DNA of 7,917 bases from Schaalia odontolytica (GCA_958415245.1 CATYYP010000075.1:1-7917), one strand, 5' to 3'; positions 1 through 6,192 are shown, counted from the first letter of the stretch. Made by a program: numbers and translations. Notes: a model not told the origin generated them from the sequence alone.

Positions 1-611
1 ACGAGGATACCGGCTGCACCCGCATCAATGTGGTCACGCAACACCAACATGATCTGGTCGCTGGTGTGCGAGTCCAGCGCGCCCGTCGGCTCATCCGCAA
101 GAATGACCGAGCGGTTACCCACGAGGCCTCGGGCGATCGCGATGCGCTGACGCTGACCGCCCGAAAGACGCTCGGGGAAGCGATCCGCGAGCTCGGCGAC
201 GCCGACCTCTTCGAGGGCAGCCATGGCGGCCTCGCGAACCTTCGACGGGCTGACCCCGTCCAGTTGCAGCGGCATCTCAACGTTTTCGAGGGCCGACAGG
301 GACGGGATCAGGTTGTAGTCCTGGAAGACGTAACCGATGGAACGGCGACGCACCTCAGCACGGTGAGCCGCATCCATCGTGGCCATATCGACGCCGTTGA
401 TGAAGACACTTCCGTGCGTCGGACGCTCCAGTCCGCCAGCGATCGACAGCAGGGTCGACTTGCCGGATCCAGAGGGGCCCATAACAGCGAGAAGCTCGCC
501 GGGGGCGACCTCAAGGTCGATCCCGTCGAGCGCTCTCACTCGGACGCCGTCGGCGCCGAACTCATGTCCGACACCCGCCATCCTGATCGGTAGCGGCACA
601 GGCTGGCTCAT
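1..611 (-). CDS. ABC transporter ATP-binding protein, MacB/LolD type (3' end beyond window)
   Basis: Cytoplasmic ATPase subunit of an ABC transporter, most like the MacB/LolD/FtsE-type subunits that pair with FtsX-like permeases and export peptides, lipids or antibiotics. 203 residues are visible. Walker A is GPSGSGKST (45-53), the Q-loop FQDYN (96-100), the signature LSGGQ (149-153) and Walker B VILADEP (169-175), followed by a TGALD D-loop (176-180). All catalytic motifs up to the D-loop are intact; the switch histidine should lie just past the left edge, so this is window truncation and not gene damage. The start ATG at 609-611 overlaps the TGA of the upstream PadR gene in an ATGA, implying translational coupling. 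In this regulator-ATPase arrangement an FtsX-family permease normally comes next, off the left edge. The family is certain; the substrate cannot be told from this part. Confidence 0.95.
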   Translation of the reverse strand, partial: MSQPVPLPIRMAGVGHEFGADGVRVRALDGIDLEVAPGELLAVMGPSGSGKSTLLSIAGGLERPTHGSVFINGVDMATMDAAHRAEVRRRSIGYVFQDYNLIPSLSALENVEMPLQLDGVSPSKVREAAMAALEEVGVAELADRFPERLSGGQRQRIAIARGLVGNRSVILADEPTGALDSHTSDQIMLVLRDHIDAGAAGIL

Positions 612-1216
612 CGCACCCCGGCACGCTCCGAAATTCCGGCTTCCGTCTGAGCCCAGTTCATCGAGCGACCCTTCGCGGCAGCGAAGGCGGCGCGACGAGC
701 AGCCTCGGAAACGGCACCGGACTCGATGTGATCGAGCCAGTTAAGCTCGGCCTCAAGGTCGAAGATGTGACGCTCCAGGATGAGCTTCCACGCGAGCTCG
801 CCCTCGTCGGCCGAAGCCTTCAGGCGGGTGACGTCACGCAGGGAGCCCAGGGTCGAGCGACGCTGGGTCTGGATCATGGCCTCGACGTCGACCGTGGGGT
901 CGGCGGCGGCCACGGCGAGCTTCATGACGAGCTCATCGCGTTCGGGGTGTTCGCGGGGAACGGGGGTGGACCACCAGGCGTTGAGGACGTCGCGACCGGC
1001 ATCAGTCAGCTCGAAGACCTCGGAATCACGGCCGGCGTTGGTCTCAGCGTGAGACACAACCTGGCCGTCGCGCTCGAGGCGCTGCATCGTCTGGTAGACC
1101 TGGCCGATATTCAGCGGCCATGCTCCGCACGTCTGCTCCTCGAACATCTGCTTCAGGCGGTAGACACCGGCGGGCTGCTGCGCAACAAGCGCCAGCAGGG
1201 CATTGCGAACCGACAT
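608..1216 (-). CDS. PadR-family transcriptional regulator
   Basis: DNA-binding repressor of 202 residues. The N-terminal winged helix-turn-helix spans about residues 1-85: LLALVAQQPAGVYRLKQMFEE forms the opening helices, and LNIGQVYQTMQRLERDGQVV (35-54) is the typical PadR recognition helix and turn into the wing. Residues about 95-202 are mostly predicted helix and fit the longer C-terminal dimerisation region of the PadR subgroup with a C-terminal helical domain. The ATG at 1214-1216 is preceded by GGAGAG two bases away. The gene is translationally coupled to the ABC ATPase gene, so it probably controls that exporter and itself, with the ligand being an exported compound or a stress signal (inference from family precedent). 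Its operator should lie in the 1217-1608 gap. Near-repeats there are listed separately, but none matches the ATGT-N8-ACAT pattern described for some PadR proteins. Confidence 0.95.
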   Translation of the reverse strand: MSVRNALLALVAQQPAGVYRLKQMFEEQTCGAWPLNIGQVYQTMQRLERDGQVVSHAETNAGRDSEVFELTDAGRDVLNAWWSTPVPREHPERDELVMKLAVAAADPTVDVEAMIQTQRRSTLGSLRDVTRLKASADEGELAWKLILERHIFDLEAELNWLDHIESGAVSEAARRAAFAAAKGRSMNWAQTEAGISERAGVR

Positions 1217-1608
1217 AACTCTCCGTTCGTTGTCTGGACGTGTAGACGATCGTGGTTGAACAGTATCTATCGTACGCGAATTTTGCCCTTAGAGCGGGGA
1301 ATTCACGGTGGGTTACCTAACATAAAGCCTACCGCCTGGTTAGACAGGAGTCCCCGAATTTTCGCGCTATATCGCAGATATTGACCGTTATACCAATTTA
1401 AGTGTCAACCACATTGCAGACGCCATTCAAGGGTTTTTCAGCGACATTTCAGCACTTCTCTACTCACGCGGTCAGACCCCTCAAAAGAGAGGACCACGAG
1501 CGCCCAAAACCGGGAAAAACGCCGCAAACAGACCGACTGACCGCCAGGACAGAAATAATTTGTCACCCGACGTTCTCAGACTGTGAGATCTGCGGTTCAG
1601 GAGTTGGA
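1217..1608. other. AT-richer intergenic region upstream of padR-like gene
   Basis: This 392-bp stretch has no credible gene and is visibly less GC-rich than the rest, especially 1240-1450. It must hold the promoter of the PadR-ABC unit (minus strand) and the 3' end of the 1609-2433 transcript. Visible elements are: the octamer CGAATTTT in direct orientation at 1277-1284 and 1355-1362; CGGGGA (1295-1300) facing TCCCCG (1351-1356); CTAAC/GTTAG arms at 1317-1321 and 1339-1343; and TTGAC/GTCAA arms at 1381-1385 and 1404-1408. On the minus strand, 1477-1492 can fold as CCUCUC-UUUU-GAGGGG (one G-U pair), without a following U-run. Near 1574-1588, TCTCA/TGAGA forms a small stem just past the stop of the minus-strand gene. 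I cannot pick one promoter with confidence. Confidence 0.6.
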
Positions 1609-2433
1609 CTACTCGGAGAGAACATCCTCGATATCTTCCCAGAGCACCCCCGGCGACGACGGCGCAACAGCCGCCCAGAATTCGCCATCCTTATCCGCCA
1701 GCAAGGGCACCTCGTCGGGGTACAGCTCGGTGAATTCAACGCCGGCCAGCACCTCGCAGACCTCCTCGCTGGTGGCGAGCAATCGCCAGCTCTCGCCCAA
1801 CAGACTCGGGTACGACACCGCATCGACGACCCGCACGGCGAGCCCGACCCACGCCTCGTCCGCGACGTCCGCCCAGAAAGCTCCCGTCGCCTCGTCCACC
1901 TCGGTGTCGATGAGCTCGGCGATCTCACGGGCCGCCTTCGGTACCTCCACGAGTATTTCCGTCACCTCCACCCGTTCGAGGGCACCGAAGAGCGTCGCCG
2001 GCACCGCCGTCGGCAACACTCCCTCGCCGGAAGGCTCGCCGATGGCGCTGAGCTCGAAGAACGTGTCACGCAGCTGCGCAGAGTCAACCACCCACACCGA
2101 CAACGGGTCATCCTCACCGGGAAGTAGCAGCCCGTCCTCACACCGCGACACCACGGCAGAGTGCGGGCCAACGAAGAAGGTGGATCGGCGGCACCCAGCC
2201 GGAGCGACGACCCAGGCGGTCAGCACCTTCGTCGCCTGCGAGAACGCCTGAAGGAGAGCAGCGAGGTGCGGGACGGGAGTATCACCAACGACGAGGCCCT
2301 GGCTGCGCAGCAGCTCAACAAACGGATGCTCGGGATCAGCCAGGAGTCCGTCGGCGTATGAGCGCAGCGCCTCGCACTCCAGCCAGCTCATATCGAAGAC
2401 GACGCCGTCCTCCGTCTCATAGGCATTAATCAT
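1609..2433 (-). CDS. Hypothetical acidic protein, possibly EspG-like
   Basis: 274-residue soluble protein that I do not recognise with certainty. It has no signal peptide or membrane segment and is strongly acidic, ending in an acidic helix (WEDIEDVLSE). The order of elements, with helix-rich N-terminus, LLRSQGLVVGDTPVPHLAALLQAFSQA, then a strand-rich stretch around FVGPHSAVVSRCEDGLLL and a later VLAGVEFTELYPDE segment, loosely recalls EspG-type chaperones of ESX/type VII secretion. That is pattern recognition only and remains low confidence. The start is well supported: ATG at 2431-2433 with a full AGGAGG Shine-Dalgarno (2438-2443) four bases away. It is transcribed divergently from the aldo/keto reductase gene and stands alone, with no ESX component in view. 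The overlapping plus-strand open frames lack ribosome sites and are rejected. Confidence 0.85.
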   Translation of the reverse strand: MINAYETEDGVVFDMSWLECEALRSYADGLLADPEHPFVELLRSQGLVVGDTPVPHLAALLQAFSQATKVLTAWVVAPAGCRRSTFFVGPHSAVVSRCEDGLLLPGEDDPLSVWVVDSAQLRDTFFELSAIGEPSGEGVLPTAVPATLFGALERVEVTEILVEVPKAAREIAELIDTEVDEATGAFWADVADEAWVGLAVRVVDAVSYPSLLGESWRLLATSEEVCEVLAGVEFTELYPDEVPLLADKDGEFWAAVAPSSPGVLWEDIEDVLSE

Positions 2434-2437
2434 GATT

Positions 2438-2443
2438 CCTCCT
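2438..2443 (-). promoter_or_regulatory. Shine-Dalgarno AGGAGG of the acidic hypothetical gene
   Basis: A perfect AGGAGG lies four bases before the ATG at 2431-2433. It decides the start of the otherwise unrecognised gene and argues against the competing plus-strand frames across 1402-2251. Confidence 0.85.
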
Positions 2444-2469
2444 GCGCTCTCAAACCTGCGCCGCGCACG

Positions 2470-2489
2470 GCGTTAAACGAGGATAACGC
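2470..2489. promoter_or_regulatory. Candidate operator, perfect inverted repeat GCGTTA-N8-TAACGC
   Basis: Two perfect 6-base arms (2470-2475 and 2484-2489) separated by eight bases form a 20-bp dyad in the divergent gap between the acidic hypothetical gene and the aldo/keto reductase gene. One arm overlaps the best -10 candidate of the leftward gene (TATCCT, minus strand, 2480-2485). Length, spacing and position are those of a binding site for a dimeric HTH repressor, which could control the leftward gene or both. The regulator is unknown and no regulator gene is adjacent. Confidence 0.5.
2480..2485 (-). promoter_or_regulatory. Putative -10 element of the acidic hypothetical gene
   Basis: TATCCT on the minus strand fits the actinobacterial TANNNT -10 consensus and would start transcription near 2473, giving a leader of about 40 bases. 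No good -35 is seen 16-18 bases upstream, so this is a weak call. Confidence 0.35.
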
Positions 2490-2548
2490 TACGACATACG
2501 CACCGACCGTGCCTGCGAACGACGGCGACCGCAGCGCGTGCGGGAGGC

Positions 2549-2554
2549 TACACT
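2549..2554 (+). promoter_or_regulatory. Putative -10 element of the aldo/keto reductase gene
   Basis: TACACT fits TANNNT and lies 24 bases before the start codon, so transcription would begin near 2561, just before the AGGAGG ribosome site at 2565-2570. The -35 region (CGACCG near 2526) is poor. Confidence 0.45.
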
Positions 2555-2578
2555 GGGAACGACTAGGAGGATTCACCG

Positions 2579-3457
2579 ATGAACACCCCGCTTCCCGCCG
2601 AGAACGCCCCGGCCTCGTCCCCGATACCGACCCTCACCCTCCCGACGGGCACTCCCATCCCCGTGCTCGGTTTCGGCACCTACAAGGTCGCGCCCAAGGA
2701 CACGTACGACGCGGTGAGCCGCGCCCTCGAGGTCGGGTACCGCCACATCGACACCGCTCAGATGTACGGCAACGAGGCCGAGGTCGGGGCGGCGCTCGAG
2801 GCATCGGGAATCCCGCGCGAGGACCTGTTCGTCACGACGAAGGTCGACAACTCCAACCACGAGCCCGATCGGGCAGCCGCATCCATCCGACGCTCCCTCG
2901 AGGACCTGCGCACCGACTACGTGGACCTCCTCCTCGTGCACTGGCCGCTGCCCACGCTCTACGGAGGCGACGTCGCCCTGCCTTGGCCCGCCCTCGAGGA
3001 CGCCTTCAACGCAGGCGGCGCACGCGCGATCGGCCTGTCGAACTACGAGCGCGAGCACGTCGAGGCCGTCCGCGCGGTCGCGACGGTCGCCCCTCACGTC
3101 CTCCAAGTTGAATCCCACCCGTTCTTCCCCAACGCCGACCTGCGCACCTACGCACAGGGGCTCGGCATGGTGTTCGAGGCATGGTCCCCCTTGGCGCGCG
3201 GACGCGCGGTCACCGACCCGACGCTCGTCGACATCGGCGGGCAACTCGGAGTGGGCCCGACGCAGGTCGCGCTGCGTTGGGCGCTGGATCGCGGCCACGT
3301 CGTCTTTCCCAAGACCCTGAGCCGTGAGCGCATGGCCGCCAACTTCGACGTGTTCTCCTTCTCGCTGGATCCCGAACAGACCGCGCGCATCGACGCTCTC
3401 GACGCGGGCGAGTCCGGTCGCATGGGGTCGCATCCGGCCACCATGGACCGACTCTGA
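2579..3457 (+). CDS. Aldo/keto reductase (2,5-diketo-gluconate reductase-like)
   Basis: 292-residue NADPH-dependent oxidoreductase of the AKR superfamily with a (beta/alpha)8 barrel; cytosolic, reducing aldehydes and ketones to alcohols. The full catalytic tetrad is visible: D58 and Y63 in HIDTAQMYGNE, K88 in TTKVD and H121 in LLLVHWP. IGLSNY (151-156) stands where IGVSNF is usual, and the cofactor site reads FPKT...RERMAANF (about 243-256), keeping the lysine, arginine and asparagine that hold the NADP 2'-phosphate. It is some 15 residues longer than typical 2,5-diketo-D-gluconic acid reductase-like AKRs because of a Pro/Ala-rich N-terminal extension. The start has AGGAGG eight bases upstream. 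The DUF4921 gene follows after 19 bases on the same strand. The physiological substrate cannot be assigned; detoxification of reactive carbonyls is a common role for this group. Confidence 0.95.
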   Translation: MNTPLPAENAPASSPIPTLTLPTGTPIPVLGFGTYKVAPKDTYDAVSRALEVGYRHIDTAQMYGNEAEVGAALEASGIPREDLFVTTKVDNSNHEPDRAAASIRRSLEDLRTDYVDLLLVHWPLPTLYGGDVALPWPALEDAFNAGGARAIGLSNYEREHVEAVRAVATVAPHVLQVESHPFFPNADLRTYAQGLGMVFEAWSPLARGRAVTDPTLVDIGGQLGVGPTQVALRWALDRGHVVFPKTLSRERMAANFDVFSFSLDPEQTARIDALDAGESGRMGSHPATMDRL

Positions 3458-3464
3458 GGACGGG

Positions 3465-3470
3465 TACGAT
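3465..3470 (+). promoter_or_regulatory. -10 element for a leaderless DUF4921 transcript
   Basis: TACGAT is followed by exactly six bases and then the ATG at 3477-3479, so transcription would start on the A of the start codon. There is no Shine-Dalgarno at a workable distance; the nearest purine run, GAGGA at 3456-3460, is 16 bases from the ATG. TGGACC at 3444-3449 could serve as a weak -35, with a short 15-bp spacer. Confidence 0.55.
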
Positions 3471-3476
3471 ACAGAT

Positions 3477-4796
3477 ATGGCTTCCAAGCTCACGCGCGCC
3501 GACCGCGCCATCGTTCGACTGGCCGATGGCACCGTCAAACAGCAGAACCTCCTCACGGGCACAGAGGTGTGGACCGTTCCGGGCCGCGGCAACCGGCCCC
3601 TCACCGCACCGCACACGGACCACAACCCGATCAACCACGAGGCCGACGGACACCACTGCGCGTTCTGTTCCGGCCGTTACCTCGAGACCCCACCCGAGAA
3701 GTCGCGCCTGGTGCGCCACGAGGACGGGTCCTGGGAGCAGCTGGACGCCCTCGGCGCCGATCAGCTCGGCGACACGGTCGCCGAATTCCGACGCATTCCT
3801 AACCTGTTCGAGATCGTCTCCTACAACTACTGGCATCTCAACCACGGGCACGTCCCCTCCGAGGAAGACCGCCGCCGCATGGCCCACTACCTGGCCTCGG
3901 ACGCGGGATACGAGCACGTCATGAACGTCGTGCGCGCCCGCATGCTTGCCTCGGGCATGAGCGAGGGCGAGTTCGCGGCCACCAGCGAAACCGCGCGCCT
4001 GCAGGCCGCCAACGGCTTCTTCTCCGGCGGGCACGACCTGATCATCGGCAGGCGCCACTTCGTCGACGGCGCCACCGAGGCCCACCAGCTGGCCGGGTCC
4101 GGCACCCTCACCCCAGAGGAACATGAGCAGTACACCGCCTACACGGCCCGCTCGATGCGCGACCTGTACGACCTGGATCCCGCGGTCCGCTACGTAGCGA
4201 CATTCCAGAACTGGCTGCGCCCCGCGGGCGCGTCCTTCGACCACCTGCACAAGCAGCTCGTCGCGATCGACGACATGTCCGTGCAGACCGAGGCCGAGCT
4301 GGAGCGCCTGCGCGCCCAGCCCGACATCTACGACCAGATCTTCACGGTCGCGGCCACGCGCAAGCTCCTCATCGCCCAGAACGAGCACGCCGTCGCCTTG
4401 GCTGGCTTCGGGCATCGCTTCCCCGGCATCGCAATCTGGCCCCTGGGCGAGCCGAAAAACCCGTGGGAGGTCAGCCCCGAGGCCATGCGGGGGATCTCCG
4501 ACATCCTGCACGCCGCGCACGCTGCGACGGGCGTGGAGGTACCCGCCAACGAGGAGTGGTACCACCGCCCGCCCACCGTGTCCACGCCCATGCGCTGGCG
4601 CATCCTGCTCAAGTGGCGCATCTCGACGCTCGCAGGTTTCGAGGGTGGCACGCGCATCTACCTCAACACGATCGACCCGTGGAAGGTCGTCGAGCGCACC
4701 GTGCCGCGCCTCCTCGAGCTGCGCGAAGCGGGCCTCATCGCCCCCATGCGCCTCGGAGAGGAATGCAAAGTCAGCCCCGCAATGCTGCGAGGCTGA
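3477..4796 (+). CDS. DUF4921 family, GalT-like/HIT-superfamily protein
   Basis: 439-residue cytosolic protein that I assign to the DUF4921 family, related to galactose-1-phosphate uridylyltransferase. The N-terminus carries CAFCSG...TPPEK (C61, C64, then 71-75), matching the Cys-x-x-Cys zinc knuckle and following TPPE of GalT. The active-site loop SFDHLHKQL has H256, H258 and Q260, the His-x-His-x-Gln arrangement in which GalT uses the second histidine to form a nucleotidyl-enzyme intermediate. IWPLGEPKNPWEVSPE and NEEWYHRPP correspond to the second HIT-like half. A nucleotidyl or phosphoryl transfer reaction on a sugar or nucleotide substrate is likely, but the real substrate is unknown. An in-frame ATG at 3324 would be buried in the reductase gene and adds a non-family N-terminus; the ATG at 3477, behind a -10-like box, is preferred. 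Confidence 0.9.
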   Translation: MASKLTRADRAIVRLADGTVKQQNLLTGTEVWTVPGRGNRPLTAPHTDHNPINHEADGHHCAFCSGRYLETPPEKSRLVRHEDGSWEQLDALGADQLGDTVAEFRRIPNLFEIVSYNYWHLNHGHVPSEEDRRRMAHYLASDAGYEHVMNVVRARMLASGMSEGEFAATSETARLQAANGFFSGGHDLIIGRRHFVDGATEAHQLAGSGTLTPEEHEQYTAYTARSMRDLYDLDPAVRYVATFQNWLRPAGASFDHLHKQLVAIDDMSVQTEAELERLRAQPDIYDQIFTVAATRKLLIAQNEHAVALAGFGHRFPGIAIWPLGEPKNPWEVSPEAMRGISDILHAAHAATGVEVPANEEWYHRPPTVSTPMRWRILLKWRISTLAGFEGGTRIYLNTIDPWKVVERTVPRLLELREAGLIAPMRLGEECKVSPAMLRG

Positions 4797-4798
4797 CT
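4769..4798. terminator. Hairpin across the DUF4921 stop codon, probable shared terminator
   Basis: AGTCAGCC (4769-4776) and GGCTGACT (4791-4798) are perfect 8-bp arms. Inside, CGCA/TGCG adds four more pairs after one mismatch, leaving an ATGC loop. The right arm contains the TGA stop (4794-4796). It sits 25 bp before the end of the convergent lipoprotein gene, so it could end both transcripts. Neither side has a real U-run (only TTT on the minus strand), so it may act as an intrinsic terminator without a U-tract or as a 3'-end stabiliser. Confidence 0.55.
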
Positions 4799-4822
4799 CC
4801 GAAGGAATGCGTCCGGCGGGGA

Positions 4823-6088
4823 TTACTCCTCGTCGTCGCTCGAATCCTCATATCCCGTGTCGGTCGCGGGGTTATCCGCGGGAGCCGGCTCCGTCACCGG
4901 ATCGGGAGTACTCGGCGTGGTCGGCGCCGGGGAGGCCAGCGCCGAGGACCACGTCGCCAGCCATGCGCTCATCGCGTCGAGGGAACCGACGGTCTCGTCG
5001 GCGACGATCGGATCGCCGGTGATGCCCATCAGCCAGCCGGCCTTCGTGTCGGCGGCGAGCACACCATCGATCGGGTAGACGGCACCCGTCGTGGCCAGGG
5101 AGCGCTGCGCGGTCTCACCCTGCAGCCAGGCAATCAGGGACTCTGCGCCGTCCGACGCGGGCGAGGACGTGGGGGCCGCGTACATGATGCGAGCGATGCA
5201 CGTCGAGGAGATCGCGGTGCCGTAGGAATCAGCGCCCGTATTCGTCGCCGCCGCGGCCGCCAGCGAACGCGGGGCCACGATCAGCGGATACGCGCCGGAA
5301 GAACCCGCGGAGGCTCCCACGACCTCGGACAGGTACCCCTCGGACACGTGCGCGCCGGCAGTCCACGCGGCGATGGCGCCACCCAGGGAGGAATCCACAC
5401 GCGGGTTGAGGGACTGCGCGAAAGAACCCAGCCCCTCGCCCGTCTGCGCAGCTGCCTCCTGCACGAATGCGCGGCCCACCGACGACGAGGCCGGGTCCGG
5501 GACCGTCAGCAGCGCGCGGATACGCGGTGAGGTGAGATCGCCGAACGAGGTCGGCAGCGGGCGGCCGTTCGCGCTCATCCACGACTTATCGGCGATGACG
5601 CACACGTCGTCGCGCCCGTAGGCGATCGCCGCAGCGGCACCATCCACGACCGTGCCGGCAAGCGTCGCAGTATCCTGAGGCGCCGACGCGGCGATCGTGC
5701 CCGCCGCAGTCGCCTGCAGGGCATCCGCGCCGTCCAGGCCGAGCACCACGTCCGCGCCCGCCTTCGACAGCGCATCCACGCCATCCACCGGCACCACCGC
5801 AACCGTGAAGCCCGTCGCCTTCGTGAACTCCTGCGCGGTCTCCATCGGCAGCTGCGCGCCGCCCACCAGGGCAACGGTCACCGTGCCCGAACCGCTACGC
5901 GGAGTCGGAGCGTCGATCGTCCCATGCCCCGCTGTGCTCGACGAGGCGCGCGCACTCTGGCCCGGAACGATCGGCGACGCAAACGGATCCCGAGGCGCAC
6001 TCGAGGACACGGACGGCGTACAAGCCGCCACCGTCGTCGCCGCAACAAGGAGGGCAGACAACGCAAAAACAGAGCGGGCGCGAGCCAT
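4823..6088 (-). CDS. Lipoprotein, thiamine-type ABC solute-binding protein-like
   Basis: 421-residue exported lipoprotein. The signal peptide MARARSVFALSALLVAATTVAAC has two arginines, a hydrophobic core and the lipobox V20-A21-A22-C23, so C23 should be lipidated and the protein anchored outside the membrane. After a Ser/Pro linker (24 to about 66), the body follows the order of TbpA-like binding proteins: an early strand, ADVVLGLDG, AIAYGRDDVCVIAD, LPTSFGDLT, LLTVPDPASSSVGRAF (P197 onward), then ATTGAVYPIDGV. Cysteines C163 and C297 may form a disulfide. The last 41 residues are a Pro/Thr-rich tail ending in DSSDDEE. No permease or ATPase gene is adjacent. The start at 6086-6088 is chosen over an in-frame ATG 24 bases upstream because GAAGGA lies six bases before it and the signal peptide begins there. 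Ligand unknown. Confidence 0.88.
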   Translation of the reverse strand: MARARSVFALSALLVAATTVAACTPSVSSSAPRDPFASPIVPGQSARASSSTAGHGTIDAPTPRSGSGTVTVALVGGAQLPMETAQEFTKATGFTVAVVPVDGVDALSKAGADVVLGLDGADALQATAAGTIAASAPQDTATLAGTVVDGAAAAIAYGRDDVCVIADKSWMSANGRPLPTSFGDLTSPRIRALLTVPDPASSSVGRAFVQEAAAQTGEGLGSFAQSLNPRVDSSLGGAIAAWTAGAHVSEGYLSEVVGASAGSSGAYPLIVAPRSLAAAAATNTGADSYGTAISSTCIARIMYAAPTSSPASDGAESLIAWLQGETAQRSLATTGAVYPIDGVLAADTKAGWLMGITGDPIVADETVGSLDAMSAWLATWSSALASPAPTTPSTPDPVTEPAPADNPATDTGYEDSSDDEE

Positions 6089-6106
6089 AAGGAATCCTTC
6101 AGACGG

Positions 6107-6142
6107 GAACACTACCGTTCAAGCATAAGACAGGGCGCCTGT
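6107..6142. promoter_or_regulatory. Divergent promoter region with two small dyads
   Basis: This lies between the lipoprotein gene (minus) and the DUF4235 gene (plus). GAAC-N6-GTTC (6107-6120) and ACAGG-N3-CCTGT (6130-6142) are short perfect-arm dyads of operator size. TATGCT on the minus strand (6122-6127) is a TANNNT -10 candidate lying between them; it would start the lipoprotein transcript near 6115 with a 27-base leader. No convincing -35 is present. Confidence 0.35.
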
Positions 6143-6180
6143 GGGCCTCGCGCAAGAGCGCCGCGTGGGGCATCATGGAA

Positions 6181-6192
6181 GCGTGCGCACGC
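6181..6192. repeat. Perfect 12-bp palindrome in the DUF4235 upstream region
   Basis: GCGTGCGCACGC reads the same on both strands and ends 38 bases before the DUF4235 start codon. It could be a protein-binding site, but alternating G/C-rich palindromes arise by chance in high-GC DNA. Confidence 0.35.

Noticed and set aside
30..1384. Plus-strand frames over the ABC ATPase and PadR genes
   Set aside because: The minus strand encodes intact Walker, signature and winged-helix motifs; the plus frames are mirror shadows.
1387..1408. Standard sigma-70-type promoter from TTGACA and TATAAC on the minus strand
   Set aside because: The spacer is ten bases instead of 16-18, so it cannot work as an ordinary promoter; kept only as an odd dyad.
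1477..1492. Hairpin CCUCUC-UUUU-GAGGGG on the minus strand as a terminator
   Set aside because: No U-run follows, one pair is G-U, and it lies over 100 bases past the stop of the 1609-2433 gene. Too weak to call.
1402..2251. Plus-strand frames over the acidic hypothetical gene
   Set aside because: No Shine-Dalgarno precedes them. Their translations are Ser/Thr/Arg-rich and low in complexity, while the opposite strand has a perfect AGGAGG and a balanced composition.
3324..3476. Upstream in-frame start that would lengthen the DUF4921 protein by 51 residues
   Set aside because: The extension overlaps the reductase gene, is low-complexity in Ser/Pro/Arg and lacks a ribosome site. The ATG at 3477 has a -10 box at leaderless spacing.
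2573..4565. Long minus-strand open frames (353 and 451 codons) opposite the reductase and DUF4921 genes
   Set aside because: They are stop-free shadows caused by high-GC codon use, with Gly/Val/Arg-rich composition, no family motif and no ribosome site. The plus-strand genes show complete catalytic motifs.
4463..5530. 355-codon plus-strand frame spanning the DUF4921 end and the lipoprotein gene
   Set aside because: Its translation is dominated by Arg, Gly and His, and it crosses two real genes on opposite strands. It has no ribosome site.
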